From positions 124,001 to 188,000 of the forward strand of contig JACKPB010000003.1 of assembly GCA_024233875.1 (NCBI GenBank): DNA of 64,000 nt, read 5' to 3'. This document shows positions 43,632 to 52,815 of this stretch, piece after piece. The translations under genes and the position numbers were made by a program. The stretch is from Leptospiraceae bacterium (GTDB lineage Bacteria > Spirochaetota > Leptospiria > Leptospirales > Leptospiraceae). Position 1 is the first letter of the stretch. Each line of letters starts with the position of its first letter. The notes beneath the pieces were generated by a model, which worked only from the letters and a program-made list of their open reading frames with translations, ran no database searches and was not told the DNA's origin.

Positions 43632-45025
43632 TGATTCTCTCTTTTCTCCAAAATTTCTATTATGTTTTTATAAATACCACCAAATGCACCATTGGACATT
43701 GCAAGAATGATAATTTTTTCATAGGTCAATTCCTGGATAAACTTAGATAGCTTTTTCAATAGATCATCAGGATTTTTTGTGTAAAATGAATTGATTACTC
43801 TGGAATTCTTTTTCGTATCAACTACTAATTTCTTAACATTCAATCTATTTGAGATTGGAACCTTTTTGATATTGAACACTTCTGTAATAAATACCGAGTG
43901 AGAACCTACGAAGGACTTCGAAAAATCTTTTTGAAATACATTTCTGTGAGAAGTTGCACTTCTCGGTTCAAATAGGGAAAGAATAGTGTAGTCCGGATAA
44001 GCTTCCCGAACAGCATGAACAGTTTCCTCTATTGCAACCGGATGATGGGCAAAATCTTCCATCAAAATGGAACCGGTTCCTTTGAATAAAATCTCCTGAC
44101 GTCGTTTCACTCCCGGGAAATTTTCTACAGATTTTTTGATTGCAGGCCATTTTTCGGGAGAGATATCCTTAGCTACCCGAAGTGCAACCTCTAAATTTCT
44201 GCGATTGTGTTCACCGATCAAATTACTGTTTACAGGAACTTTCGAATCAAAAAAATACAATTTCCCTTTTTGAATATTTAGTAAAGAACCTTTCTTCCCG
44301 ATTCCGAACTTTTCAATAGGAGCGAATTTGAATTCGGAACATAGCTCTTTTAAGTGAATTGATTTTTCATTGAAATAAATTTTCCCATTGGAAGGCACTA
44401 ACTTCAACAGTCTTCTAAACATTTCTTTGATCGCTTCAATATTTGGAAATATATCAGCATGATCAAAGTCCAGAGCATTCAAAACAAGGTAATGGGGATG
44501 ATAATTCAAAAACTTACTTGTTTTTTCAAAAAAAGCTGAATCGTATTCATCTCCTTCGATAACAAAGTATTCTCCATTTCCTATTTCAAATCCCGGATGA
44601 TTGTCAGCCCGAATTCCACCCACAAACAATCCCGGTTGGAGTCCGATTTCCTTAAGGATATGATGAACAAGAAATGTGGTTGTTGTCTTTCCATGTGTCC
44701 CCGCGACAACGATTACTTTCTTTCCCTGAAGAAGAAATTTTGAGATAGCTCCTGCCATGCTGAGATAGGGAATTTTTTGGTTGAGCATTTCTTCTACTTC
44801 AGGATTCCCCCGGGAAATAGCATTCCCTACTATGATCATATCCTGATTCTTTAGATGATTCTTATCAAATCCATTGAATACTTTCAATCCCCAATCTTCG
44901 AGCATCACAGACATCGGAGGGTAAAGATTTTTATCTGAACCGGAAACATTGTGCCCTTGTTTCTTTAGCATGTAAGCCAGGTTTCCCATGGCTATTCCAC
45001 CGATACCTATAAAAAAAATATTCAT
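43628..45025 (-). CDS. mpl: UDP-MurNAc:L-Ala-gamma-D-Glu-meso-DAP ligase Mpl
   Basis: 465 residues. It has the Mur-ligase Rossmann start IGIGGIAMGNLAYMLKKQGHNVSGSD, the P-loop VVAGTHGKTTTTFLVHH (about 109-125), and the Mpl-type GNAISRGNPEVEEMLNQ and YPPMS phrases, which separate it from MurC. Mpl re-attaches a recovered tripeptide to UDP-MurNAc in cell-wall recycling. The last residues end before pheS with an ATGA overlap. Confidence 0.9.
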   Translation of the reverse strand: MNIFFIGIGGIAMGNLAYMLKKQGHNVSGSDKNLYPPMSVMLEDWGLKVFNGFDKNHLKNQDMIIVGNAISRGNPEVEEMLNQKIPYLSMAGAISKFLLQGKKVIVVAGTHGKTTTTFLVHHILKEIGLQPGLFVGGIRADNHPGFEIGNGEYFVIEGDEYDSAFFEKTSKFLNYHPHYLVLNALDFDHADIFPNIEAIKEMFRRLLKLVPSNGKIYFNEKSIHLKELCSEFKFAPIEKFGIGKKGSLLNIQKGKLYFFDSKVPVNSNLIGEHNRRNLEVALRVAKDISPEKWPAIKKSVENFPGVKRRQEILFKGTGSILMEDFAHHPVAIEETVHAVREAYPDYTILSLFEPRSATSHRNVFQKDFSKSFVGSHSVFITEVFNIKKVPISNRLNVKKLVVDTKKNSRVINSFYTKNPDDLLKKLSKFIQELTYEKIIILAMSNGAFGGIYKNIIEILEKRENQ

Positions 45026-45630
45026 AAACCCGACCTGATAGTATTTCCAATAAAAATTGCTAGTGCTGAAAAAGAACCGAGAATGATTCCATAGTACATT
45101 AGAATTTTATAAAAATCTAATTTAGTTAAATTATTCAAACTGATTAAAGAAATATAATAAACTCTGAGAGAAAATAGGAAAGCTATCGTAATAAAAATAG
45201 CATTGAAAGGCTTCGGGAAAGTCCAAAAAAGAACTGAAGCACTCATGGGTATGCCTGCAATCCAGACTCCCTTGAATTCTTCTGAATTGTCATGAAAATA
45301 AATCAAATACTGTTTCCGAACTGCATCCAAAAACAAGATCAGAATAAATAATATTGGATAGGTCAGAAAGGAAGTGAGAAGACCTGTTTTAAAATAGATT
45401 TTTTTGTCAATAACATCCGGGAGAAGAATGTAATAAGAAATAAGATTATGAACCAACTTGAAGAATGGTGCATACAGCCATAGAGCAAAATGAAAAAGAA
45501 GGAGATCGATAATTTTTAATGATTTATTATTGAGAAAGGAATCAAATGCATCCGCCGGAGACAGGAAGATATCATGAAATATTTTTCTTAATTGAGAGGG
45601 TTTGGATTCTGATTGAACTTCATTTACCAT
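45022..45630 (-). CDS. integral membrane protein (Yip1-like)
   Basis: About 202 residues from ATG 45630; a TTG 18 bases upstream is also in frame. There is no strong Shine-Dalgarno for either. Five hydrophobic segments (about 45-65, 85-105, 130-150, 150-170, 178-198) follow a soluble N-terminus with FLSPADAFDSFL, which resembles the Yip1/YIPF-type N-terminal signature. Its stop overlaps mpl by 4 bases, so it leads the mpl-pheS-ligA operon. Function is not assigned. Confidence 0.7.
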   Translation of the reverse strand: MVNEVQSESKPSQLRKIFHDIFLSPADAFDSFLNNKSLKIIDLLLFHFALWLYAPFFKLVHNLISYYILLPDVIDKKIYFKTGLLTSFLTYPILFILILFLDAVRKQYLIYFHDNSEEFKGVWIAGIPMSASVLFWTFPKPFNAIFITIAFLFSLRVYYISLISLNNLTKLDFYKILMYYGIILGSFSALAIFIGNTIRSGL

Positions 45631-45648
45631 AGAGGTATGTTTATCCAA

Positions 45649-45943
45649 AAAATTTAAAAATTATTGTGTCATAGACAAAAAATTCATACTTTCTAATCTG
45701 AATGATTCAGGTGGAAACGATCAACACTAAGTGAATGAGTAGGAATCCTAATATCCATATACCTATCCTTGAAAATATCCATAATTTTGAAATGATAATT
45801 TCGTATCCAAACCAAATTAAACAGGTTTTTCAAAGCAATTTCTCACACAGTATGAACTTCTTTTCACAAACTAGAAGTCCTTGAATCTACGCAGAGATCT
45901 AGAATTTTGGTTTCTATTCATCTTCTAACTAAAAAATAACGGA
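45649..45943. other. divergent intergenic gap
   Basis: About 295 bases between the Yip1-like gene and the lipocalin-like lipoprotein gene. AT-rich; I see no gene, no repeat copy and no strong hairpin. ACGGA before 45944 is the ribosome-binding site of the plus-strand gene. Confidence 0.3.
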
Positions 45944-46336
45944 ATGAAACTGAATTTCACAAAACTTTCAATCTACCTCATTTTCCATTTACTCATCCTA
46001 TACAATTTCGCCTGTACGCAAAAGGAAAACTCTAACCTTCTCATCCAAAAATGGCTTCTCACAGAAATCAAAGATCAGACTCGTATTCAGAAATTTCAAG
46101 ATGAGGGAGAGATTTATTTTCTTGAGTTTCATAAGGATGGATATGCGGAAGGTTACCTGTACGGTATGCACATCAACGCGGAGTGGAGAGTCAATGGCAA
46201 AAGAGAGATTTACATTCTCGACAAAACCGCTCCACCTATATTTTTTTATATCAAACAATTAGATGAATCTAAATTAATTCTACTGACTATGGAAAATGAT
46301 AAAGAAGTTGAGTTGAAATTTGACCCGGGTGGTTAG
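45944..46336 (+). CDS. small lipocalin-like lipoprotein
   Basis: 130 residues. The signal peptide ends YNFAC (Cys 24), a lipobox. The mature part LLIQKWLLTEIKD...YFLEFHKDGYAEGYLYGMHINAEWRVNGKREIYIL has the W-x(n)-F-x-x-x-G-x-strand pattern of lipocalin-like domains of small bacterial lipoproteins. The role is not known. It converges with the FKBP genes; the stop codons overlap. Confidence 0.75.
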   Translation: MKLNFTKLSIYLIFHLLILYNFACTQKENSNLLIQKWLLTEIKDQTRIQKFQDEGEIYFLEFHKDGYAEGYLYGMHINAEWRVNGKREIYILDKTAPPIFFYIKQLDESKLILLTMENDKEVELKFDPGG

Positions 46337-46710
46337 TCTATACCCAGAAGCTCGACTTCAAAGATAAGAGTTGAATCCGGAGGAATGGTTGGGGGAGATC
46401 CATCTTTTCCGTATCCAAGCTTAGAAGGAATGATCAACTTCCTCTTGCCTCCGACTTTCATACCTACCACACCGAGATCCCAACCTTTAATGACCTGACG
46501 TCTTCCCAACTTAAACTCAAAGGGAGTCTTTCTGTCAAAAGAACTATCAAATTTCTTCCCATTTGTCAACCAACCTGTGTAGTGAACTTTTACCAGATGG
46601 GAAGGCTTGGCAACCTTCCCCGTTCCTTCTTTCAAGTCGATGATTTGAAACTTTTCCTCTTCTGCCAGTAGACTCGCAATAGAGATGAGAAAGATTGCTA
46701 AAAACTTCAT
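46333..46710 (-). CDS. exported FKBP-type peptidyl-prolyl isomerase (second of a tandem pair)
   Basis: 125 residues. Signal peptide (about 1-16), then one FKBP domain with VHYTGWLTNGKKFDSSFDR, FKLGRRQVIKGWDLGVVGMKVGGKRKLIIPSKLGYG and DSTLIFEVELL. Folding catalyst for periplasmic or exported proteins. It is a clear paralogue of the gene at 46707; the two overlap by 4 bases (ATGA) and probably arose by tandem duplication. Confidence 0.94.
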   Translation of the reverse strand: MKFLAIFLISIASLLAEEEKFQIIDLKEGTGKVAKPSHLVKVHYTGWLTNGKKFDSSFDRKTPFEFKLGRRQVIKGWDLGVVGMKVGGKRKLIIPSKLGYGKDGSPPTIPPDSTLIFEVELLGID

Positions 46711-47090
46711 TTGCCTGATTTTACCTTCAGGAGTTCTACATCAAAAACCAAAGTGGCGTTAGGAGGAATAGGCCCCACTCCCCTTGTTCCATAACCCATT
46801 TGAGAAGGAATGGTGAGCTTTCTCTTTCCACCTTCTTTCATTCCATTCACTCCCTTATCCCAGCCGGGTATCACCATACCTGCTCCGAGAATGAACTTAA
46901 AAGGAGTGTTTCGATCCACCGAACTATCAAATTTCTTTCCGTTTGTCAACCAACCGGTGTAGTGGACGGTCACTTCATCCCCGATTTTGGCTTCTCTTCC
47001 TTTTCCTACAGTCAGATCTTCAATTTTTAGATCAGCTGATTCTGAATACACCAGCCCTACTGTTAGAAAAAAAATTGTTAACCACTTCAT
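46707..47090 (-). CDS. exported FKBP-type peptidyl-prolyl isomerase (first of a tandem pair)
   Basis: 127 residues. Signal peptide (about 1-17), then an FKBP domain with VHYTGWLTNGKKFDSSVDRNTPFKFILGAGMVIPGWDKGVNGMKEGGKRKLTIPSQMGYG and PPNATLVFDVELL. It retains the active-site aromatic residues (Tyr of HYTG, Trp of GWD). Proline isomerase and chaperone role in the envelope. It lies 9 bases after leuD, in the same direction, so it may be read from the leuCD operon. Confidence 0.94.
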   Translation of the reverse strand: MKWLTIFFLTVGLVYSESADLKIEDLTVGKGREAKIGDEVTVHYTGWLTNGKKFDSSVDRNTPFKFILGAGMVIPGWDKGVNGMKEGGKRKLTIPSQMGYGTRGVGPIPPNATLVFDVELLKVKSGK

Positions 47091-47099
47091 AAAATCTCC

Positions 47100-47717
47100 T
47101 TATTTGTACAACCAGGGCAATTTGGATTTCTGATCGTCTTCGAATGTTTTTATTTTGGATTCATGGATTAGAGTCAATCCGATATCATCCAATCCCTTAT
47201 ATAGACAGTCTTTACGAAATGGATCGACCGAAAATGAGAATTTTTTTCCGTCGGAAAGGGTTACTTCCTGAGTCTGGAGATCAATTTTTAATTTTGATTC
47301 CGGATTTTTTATGGAATTTTGAAAAATTTCTTCCACTTCATTCGGACTGAGAACTATGGGCAACATCCCATTTTTGAAGCAGTTATTATAGAAAATGTCT
47401 GCAAATGATGGAGCGATGATGCATCGAAAACCATAGTCTTCCAAAGCCCAGGGAGCGTGTTCTCTCGAGGAGCCACATCCAAAATTGTCTCTAGCCAGTA
47501 GAATGTTTGCTCCTTTGTATTCCTTTCGATTCATGATAAATTCAGGATTTTCTTTTGTTCCCGCATCATCCAAATATCGCCAATCATGAAAGAGATGAAC
47601 TCCGAAACCGGTTCTTTCTATTTTTCTTAAAAACTGCTTCGGAATGATTGCATCCGTATCCACATTTGCCCGATCTAAAGGTACGGCAATCCCTTCTAAG
47701 GTAGTAAAAGCTTTCAT
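47100..47717 (-). CDS. leuD: 3-isopropylmalate dehydratase small subunit
   Basis: 205 residues. Typical LeuD motifs: LDRANVDTDAIIPKQFL (about 15-31), ARDNFGCGSSREHAPWAL and FADIFYNNCFKNGMLPI. With LeuC it isomerises 2- to 3-isopropylmalate in leucine synthesis. It follows leuC by 12 bases in one operon. Confidence 0.97.
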   Translation of the reverse strand: MKAFTTLEGIAVPLDRANVDTDAIIPKQFLRKIERTGFGVHLFHDWRYLDDAGTKENPEFIMNRKEYKGANILLARDNFGCGSSREHAPWALEDYGFRCIIAPSFADIFYNNCFKNGMLPIVLSPNEVEEIFQNSIKNPESKLKIDLQTQEVTLSDGKKFSFSVDPFRKDCLYKGLDDIGLTLIHESKIKTFEDDQKSKLPWLYK

Positions 47718-47729
47718 ATAAATTCTCCT

Positions 47730-49124
47730 TTAGCTCCAGGTCCTGATATCCACAAATCGTCCCTCGATAGCTGCAGCTGCAGCCATAGCCGGACTTACCA
47801 GATGGGTTCGACCACCTTTCCCCTGTCTTCCTTCGAAATTTCGATTGGAGGTAGATGCGCATCTGTCCCCGGGAGAGAGAACATCATCATTCATAGCCAG
47901 ACACATAGAACAGCCCGGATTTCTCCATTCAAAGCCAGCTTCAATAAAGATCTTATCGAGACCTTCTTCTTCCGCTTTTCTCTTCACTCTTCCCGAGCCG
48001 GGAACTACGATTGCTGTAACAGAGGAAGATACTTTTTTCCCTTTTGCAGTTTTTGCGGCTTCTCTTAAGTCTTCAATCCGTGAATTCGTACAGGATCCTA
48101 TGAAGACCTTATTGACGGTTATATCGGTAATTTTCATTCCCGGTTTCAAATCCATGTATTGAAGAGCATTTTCTATGGTTTTCTTCATGGTTGAATCCGA
48201 GACGGAATCGGGTGAAGGAACAGTTCCTGTCACTCCAATCACCTGACCGGGTGAAGTTCCCCAGGTGACCATCGGAGTGATCTCTTCGGATTTTAAGATT
48301 ACAGTTTTATCAAATTTCGCACCGGGATCTGTGGATAGCTTTCTCCATTCCGCCACTGCTTTGTCCCAGTCTCCGTCTTTGGGTGAAAAATCTCTATCCT
48401 TGAGATAGGAAATTGTGATCTCATCAGGTGCAATGAATCCAGCTCTGGCACCTGCTTCAATGGACATATTGCAGATGGTCATCCTTCCTTCCATCGAAAT
48501 GGATTTCAATGCATCGCCGGTATATTCAATGACGTAACCTGTGGCACCATCCGTGCCGATCTTTCCGATGATTGCGAGGACGATATCCTTGGGAGTGACA
48601 CCTTCTCCCAGTTTTCCTTCGATACGGATTTCCATAGTCTTGGGTTTTTGTTGAACCAATGTTTGTGTAGCGAGGACATGCTCAACTTCACTGGTACCGA
48701 TACCGAAAGCAAGTGCTCCGAATGCTCCATGGGTAGAAGTATGAGAATCCCCACAGACGATTGTCATGCCGGGTTGGGTGAGTCCCATCTCAGGTGCAAT
48801 CACATGTACAATACCATTGTCCGGATGATGCAGATCGAAAATTTTTATTCCGAATTCTTTGCAGTTGTCCATGAGAGTTTTCATCTGAAGGACAGAAATC
48901 GGATCTGCAGTAGCTAGATCCCTGGTTCTTGTGGATACATTGTGATCCATGGTGGCAAAAGTTGCCTCCGGTCTTCGAACCTTTCGACCGGTGATACGTA
49001 ATCCCTCAAAAGCCTGGGGAGATGTAACTTCATGAACCAAATGTCTATCAATATAGATGATAGAGGAAGTACCATTTTCAGTAACCAAATGGGAATCCCA
49101 GATTTTTTCAAACATTGTCTTCAT
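47730..49124 (-). CDS. leuC: 3-isopropylmalate dehydratase large subunit
   Basis: 464 residues. It starts MKTMFEKIWDSHLV, matching the family start, and AAAGGT precedes it. Substrate and [4Fe-4S] motifs: CGDSHTSTHGAFGALAFGIGTSEVEHVLATQ (Cys ~133), VFIGSCTNSRIEDLREAAK (Cys ~348) and NPGCSMCLAMNDDVLSPGDRCASTSNRNFEGRQG (Cys ~409 and 412). Part of the leuCD operon. Confidence 0.98.
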   Translation of the reverse strand: MKTMFEKIWDSHLVTENGTSSIIYIDRHLVHEVTSPQAFEGLRITGRKVRRPEATFATMDHNVSTRTRDLATADPISVLQMKTLMDNCKEFGIKIFDLHHPDNGIVHVIAPEMGLTQPGMTIVCGDSHTSTHGAFGALAFGIGTSEVEHVLATQTLVQQKPKTMEIRIEGKLGEGVTPKDIVLAIIGKIGTDGATGYVIEYTGDALKSISMEGRMTICNMSIEAGARAGFIAPDEITISYLKDRDFSPKDGDWDKAVAEWRKLSTDPGAKFDKTVILKSEEITPMVTWGTSPGQVIGVTGTVPSPDSVSDSTMKKTIENALQYMDLKPGMKITDITVNKVFIGSCTNSRIEDLREAAKTAKGKKVSSSVTAIVVPGSGRVKRKAEEEGLDKIFIEAGFEWRNPGCSMCLAMNDDVLSPGDRCASTSNRNFEGRQGKGGRTHLVSPAMAAAAAIEGRFVDIRTWS

Positions 49125-49205
49125 ACTAACCTTTATTTTCTAAACCTTTTCAGGGTAAATTAGTTTTTCTTTTGCATTTTCCTTCCATTTTAGCAACCTG
49201 CATTT

Positions 49206-49886
49206 ATGAATGCTTTTTCTGTATTCACTACAGGTATTTTAGTTTCCACTCTCTTTTCACCTCTCCTTTCAGAGGGAGGAAGACAGCTCACGGAAGATTG
49301 GAAAAAGAAAGGTCTGGTAGATGCGATAGAATACATTCCCGATTTAGTCTTGGACATTCGTTATTCGGGAGTGAATAATTTTTTAAAGGAAGATCTCTAC
49401 GGAGACTTCAATGTCTGTTACCTTCAAAAAGAAGTGGCGATTCTCTTCCGGAAAGCAGATCGTTTTTTAAAACAAACCCACCCCCATCTCAGTTTTTTGT
49501 GTTTTGATGGAGCCAGACCACTTCGGGTTCAAAAAAGAATGTGGGATAGAGTGAAAGGAACAGATAAGGAGCCTTACGTAGCCAATCCTGACTCGGGCTC
49601 GATTCATAATTATGGTGCTGCGATTGATCTTTCTCTTTTTGATCGGAAAAAGAACCAATCTCTGGATATGGGAACAGATTTTGATTACTTCGGAAGACTT
49701 GCTGAACCAAATTTGGAATCAGAGCTTTTAAAAGAAAAACTTCTCACTGAAATCCAGTACAAAAATCGGCAGATTCTCCGTAAGGCTATGGAGTCTGCCG
49801 GCTTTGCAGTTCGATACAATGAGTGGTGGCACTTCGATGCATATCCTGAAAAAGAAGTAAAGAAAAAATTTCCTATTTTGAATTGA
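49206..49886 (+). CDS. exported D-Ala-D-Ala dipeptidase, VanX/DdpX type (peptidase M15D)
   Basis: 226 residues. A signal peptide (about 1-22) precedes the domain DAIEYIPDLVLDIRYSGVNNFL. Zinc and catalytic residues: SIHNYGAAIDLSLF (His and Asp of SxHxxGxAxD, about 137-145) and NEWWHFDAY (Glu and His, about 204-208). It hydrolyses D-Ala-D-Ala or similar dipeptides in wall turnover. Divergent from leuC. It is followed by the acyl-CoA dehydrogenase-like gene 7 bases on. Confidence 0.93.
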   Translation: MNAFSVFTTGILVSTLFSPLLSEGGRQLTEDWKKKGLVDAIEYIPDLVLDIRYSGVNNFLKEDLYGDFNVCYLQKEVAILFRKADRFLKQTHPHLSFLCFDGARPLRVQKRMWDRVKGTDKEPYVANPDSGSIHNYGAAIDLSLFDRKKNQSLDMGTDFDYFGRLAEPNLESELLKEKLLTEIQYKNRQILRKAMESAGFAVRYNEWWHFDAYPEKEVKKKFPILN

Positions 49887-49893
49887 GACAAAA

Positions 49894-50895
49894 ATGAAAA
49901 ATGAACTGATCCATCAGATCCAAAATCTTGACCCTAATCTGAAACCTGAAGAAATCTTTTCTGTGATTCTCCCGGAAATTACAAAAATAAATCTATTTGA
50001 AGTGATTGAGAACTATCAATTTTTAAAGTTTCATACCTTTCTTTACGAACTGGGAAAGATTCCTCATGGGATCGGTCTGGGTGTGGCATTTATGGCTCAG
50101 GTAAATATTTCCGGAAGAATTTTGAAATTGGGATCAGAAAAAGGACATTCTCTTTCCTCAAGTCTTCTCAAAGATGTCCTGAATGGAAAGACATCCGTTT
50201 CTCTGGGAGTCTCTGAGTCTGGTTGGAAAGGAAGACTATCCAATATCAAATCAGAACTTAAGAAAGAAGATGATAAGTTCTATCTCTCAGGAAGCAAAGG
50301 CTTTCTGACAAATGGATTGAATTCAGGATACTATATCATCATAGCAAGATATGAAGACTCTTTTGTTCCTGTTTTGGTTTCATCAGATTCCGGAGACATT
50401 CAAAAGACTCCTTTTTCGATGGATTTTGCAAAAGAGGCCACCCATTGCCGCTTGGAATTCAACAATCTACCCATATCCAAAGAAAATATTCTCCCATTGA
50501 ATTACTCAGAATATGGAGAAAGTATGAGGTTTTCCGAACTGCTTTCTTTGTCCTACATCGGACTCGGATATCTAGAATTTCTTCTTCATAAGTATCAGGG
50601 AAGTTATGATAATTTTGAAGGTTTTGAATTTCAAAAGAAACTGGACTGGTTTCTTAACTTTCTTCATTCCGTTTCACAAAAAAAAGAAAGAGATGTGAAT
50701 GTTGATTTGGAAGATGACTTTCCCTATGGTTTGGAAATCCTGGTGAAGGAATGGAAATCTCTAATTAGAAATCTGGATTTTAATGAATTCCTTGGAGAAA
50801 ATCCAGATTTCAAGATGTTTCAATTTGGAGAGGAAACTACTAAGATCTATTATTTAAAGAAACTCAGGAACCTGAGAGCTAAAAACGAAAGCTAA
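49894..50895 (+). CDS. shortened acyl-CoA dehydrogenase-like protein
   Basis: 333 residues, shorter than the usual 380. The middle domain is recognisable: GKTSVSLGVSESGWKGRLSNIKSELKKEDDKFYLSGSKGFLTNGLNSGYYIIIARYED (about 90-150), which corresponds to the beta-domain of acyl-CoA dehydrogenases. The C-terminal helical bundle is divergent and I cannot place the catalytic Glu, so enzymatic activity is doubtful. It overlaps the convergent gene at 50879 by 17 bases. Confidence 0.7.
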   Translation: MKNELIHQIQNLDPNLKPEEIFSVILPEITKINLFEVIENYQFLKFHTFLYELGKIPHGIGLGVAFMAQVNISGRILKLGSEKGHSLSSSLLKDVLNGKTSVSLGVSESGWKGRLSNIKSELKKEDDKFYLSGSKGFLTNGLNSGYYIIIARYEDSFVPVLVSSDSGDIQKTPFSMDFAKEATHCRLEFNNLPISKENILPLNYSEYGESMRFSELLSLSYIGLGYLEFLLHKYQGSYDNFEGFEFQKKLDWFLNFLHSVSQKKERDVNVDLEDDFPYGLEILVKEWKSLIRNLDFNEFLGENPDFKMFQFGEETTKIYYLKKLRNLRAKNES

Positions 50896-51514
50896 CCCCG
50901 AGACCGTAGGATCCTTCCTGATTCCCTCGTTGAGGAGTCGCCCAGGCAGAAAAGCCCATCAAATTGCTACGATAATCATCGGTTCTTTTATCTGCAAAAT
51001 AATCATAAAGTAGCATCATAGCACTTTGAATCACCAACCCGGTTCCCATTCCATTCATATAATGATCATTGTTTTGGGATCCAGAATAAGCCGCATAGAC
51101 ACCACCCAGAAGGAGAATCGATTCGGCAGCCCGGAGATAGTAGTTTCTCTGCTTTAGCTTTTCCATCTTCTCCATTTCAGACTTTCGAAAGTCTGAGGGA
51201 TTAGAGGACAATTTTCCATTTGCTTCTTTCACCCGGGATTCATTGTAGTAGTAAGAGGTTCCTCCTATCCCTAGCTGAACCAGACCCAGTCCGATAAAGG
51301 GAATAGCAAGCCCCTTTTGGAAATCACTGTCTCTTGTCAGAAAATAAGCACCGCTAAGTGTTGAAACTCCCCCTGAACCCATCATGTACATAGAAGTTTG
51401 CTTATCGGATCCGTAATAAGTTTCCATGGTTTGCTTCATGGCCGGATCTGAAAAAAGGGAACCGGATACAAAAAATGAAATAAAAAGTATTGATAATAAC
51501 TGAAGTCGAAACAT
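50879..51514 (-). CDS. exported membrane protein, function unknown
   Basis: 211 residues from ATG 51514, preceded by GAGGAAATT; the in-frame start 33 bases upstream would spoil the signal peptide. Signal peptide about 1-19. The rest has small-residue-rich hydrophobic segments (GSGGVSTLSGAYFL, IPFIGLGLVQLGIGG, ILLLGGVYAAYSG, MGTGLVIQSAMMLLYDY) and ends GSYGLGVSFRF with a terminal Phe. Membrane or outer-membrane location is inferred. Convergent and overlapping with the acyl-CoA dehydrogenase-like gene. Confidence 0.7.
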   Translation of the reverse strand: MFRLQLLSILFISFFVSGSLFSDPAMKQTMETYYGSDKQTSMYMMGSGGVSTLSGAYFLTRDSDFQKGLAIPFIGLGLVQLGIGGTSYYYNESRVKEANGKLSSNPSDFRKSEMEKMEKLKQRNYYLRAAESILLLGGVYAAYSGSQNNDHYMNGMGTGLVIQSAMMLLYDYFADKRTDDYRSNLMGFSAWATPQRGNQEGSYGLGVSFRF

Positions 51515-51642
51515 AATTTCCTCTAAACCAATCTTACCCAATCCCAAACTTAGAAAAGAAAATTTTCAATTTAGTTCTGTATTTTTCTCAAAAACAAAAT
51601 CTACCCCGGGGATTCATAGGAATTAAAAAGACTTGCAGAATC

Positions 51643-52815
51643 ATGATACTTGAGAAATATTTTCCATGGAGACTATCCTTGGATTCCAATCAAGAAGAGA
51701 TCAAAGAACGAATCATCACTTTACCCCTAAAGAAGAATCAATTCAAAAATATGTACATTTCTCCAGGGAAAATTCGTAAGATTCATTCTCCCATTCGATC
51801 GGTAAGTCAAACCGAAGAAGTAGAGAACCTACCCGATCCGGAAGAGTCAAACATCCAAAAGATTCGGAAAAAGATTTTCACTCATGAATTGGAAGATCTC
51901 GTCAAAAGGGTCTCTCAAAAAAAGACAGCTCTTATCAAGTCAGTAGAACCAATTTCTCTAATTCAAGAAGATTTGATTGAAGACTACACTCTTCTGGAAA
52001 ATGTTTTTGAAGGGGAGTACTTCCTGGACAATTTGAATAACTACGTCACCAAGAAACTCAAGGATTTTGGAATCCATGAGTATGGTTTCCTCATTAAAAA
52101 TGAATTTACAGGTCTCTACTCACCTGAGTTTTTTGAAGGACTCGATGAAAAGACCGGAAGGAATCTTTACTTTCACAGCAGAGAAGTACTTCACCTCTTA
52201 AATTCACAAAACTATTTTATAATAGACAAAGCTCTGATTGAATCTAAACCTTTTCTGGAAAAAATCTTTACCGAATCAATCCAAAACGAAAATTCCAAAT
52301 TTATTTTTTTAAATCTAAAGTACCTCGAATTGGATCTGGGGCTAATATTATTTCTTTCTCAGGATATGGATGGCTCCGAACCCATTTCCGGTCTCCTATC
52401 CCAAATACAATCCATACTAAAGCCTTCCATCCCCGCAATCTACCAATACTTCCATATCAACAATTCTTCGGGTCAGCCCATAGGAAATCTAATGGAGGAA
52501 GTGATCTCTTATGCCAAAAAAATGATTTTAAATAGAACTTCCAATTCGGTTAGTATCACAAAGTACAAAATCATGAATTATAATGATTTTGAAGACTCTC
52601 AAGAAAGGAAGATGGATCTACTCAAAAGAATTTCTGAGGTCTTAACAGAAGAAGCAGTTGTCATAGAATCATTATTTGATCAATTTCTTATCGTAGACTC
52701 CGAAGATCCGGGAGAAGACATCATTCATGTGTTGAACAATGAAAATGATTTTACCTTTCTTTCAACTACAAAGAATTACCCGCAAGATGGTAAGAATTTT
52801 TATCTTTATTTTTAG
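51643..52815 (+). CDS. soluble protein of unknown function
   Basis: 390 residues, no signal or membrane segment. The N-terminal third is charged with ELEDLVKRVSQKK; the middle (about 120-240) has a GAF-like alternation (YGFLIKNEFTGLYSPEFFEGLDEKTGRNLYFHSREVLHLLNSQNYFII). The C-terminal third (MNYNDFEDSQERKMDLLKRISEVLTEEAVVIESLFDQFLIV) could be a degenerate nucleotide-cyclase-like fold, but no GGDEF motif is visible. It overlaps the TPR gene by 29 bases. Confidence 0.65.
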   Translation: MILEKYFPWRLSLDSNQEEIKERIITLPLKKNQFKNMYISPGKIRKIHSPIRSVSQTEEVENLPDPEESNIQKIRKKIFTHELEDLVKRVSQKKTALIKSVEPISLIQEDLIEDYTLLENVFEGEYFLDNLNNYVTKKLKDFGIHEYGFLIKNEFTGLYSPEFFEGLDEKTGRNLYFHSREVLHLLNSQNYFIIDKALIESKPFLEKIFTESIQNENSKFIFLNLKYLELDLGLILFLSQDMDGSEPISGLLSQIQSILKPSIPAIYQYFHINNSSGQPIGNLMEEVISYAKKMILNRTSNSVSITKYKIMNYNDFEDSQERKMDLLKRISEVLTEEAVVIESLFDQFLIVDSEDPGEDIIHVLNNENDFTFLSTTKNYPQDGKNFYLYF

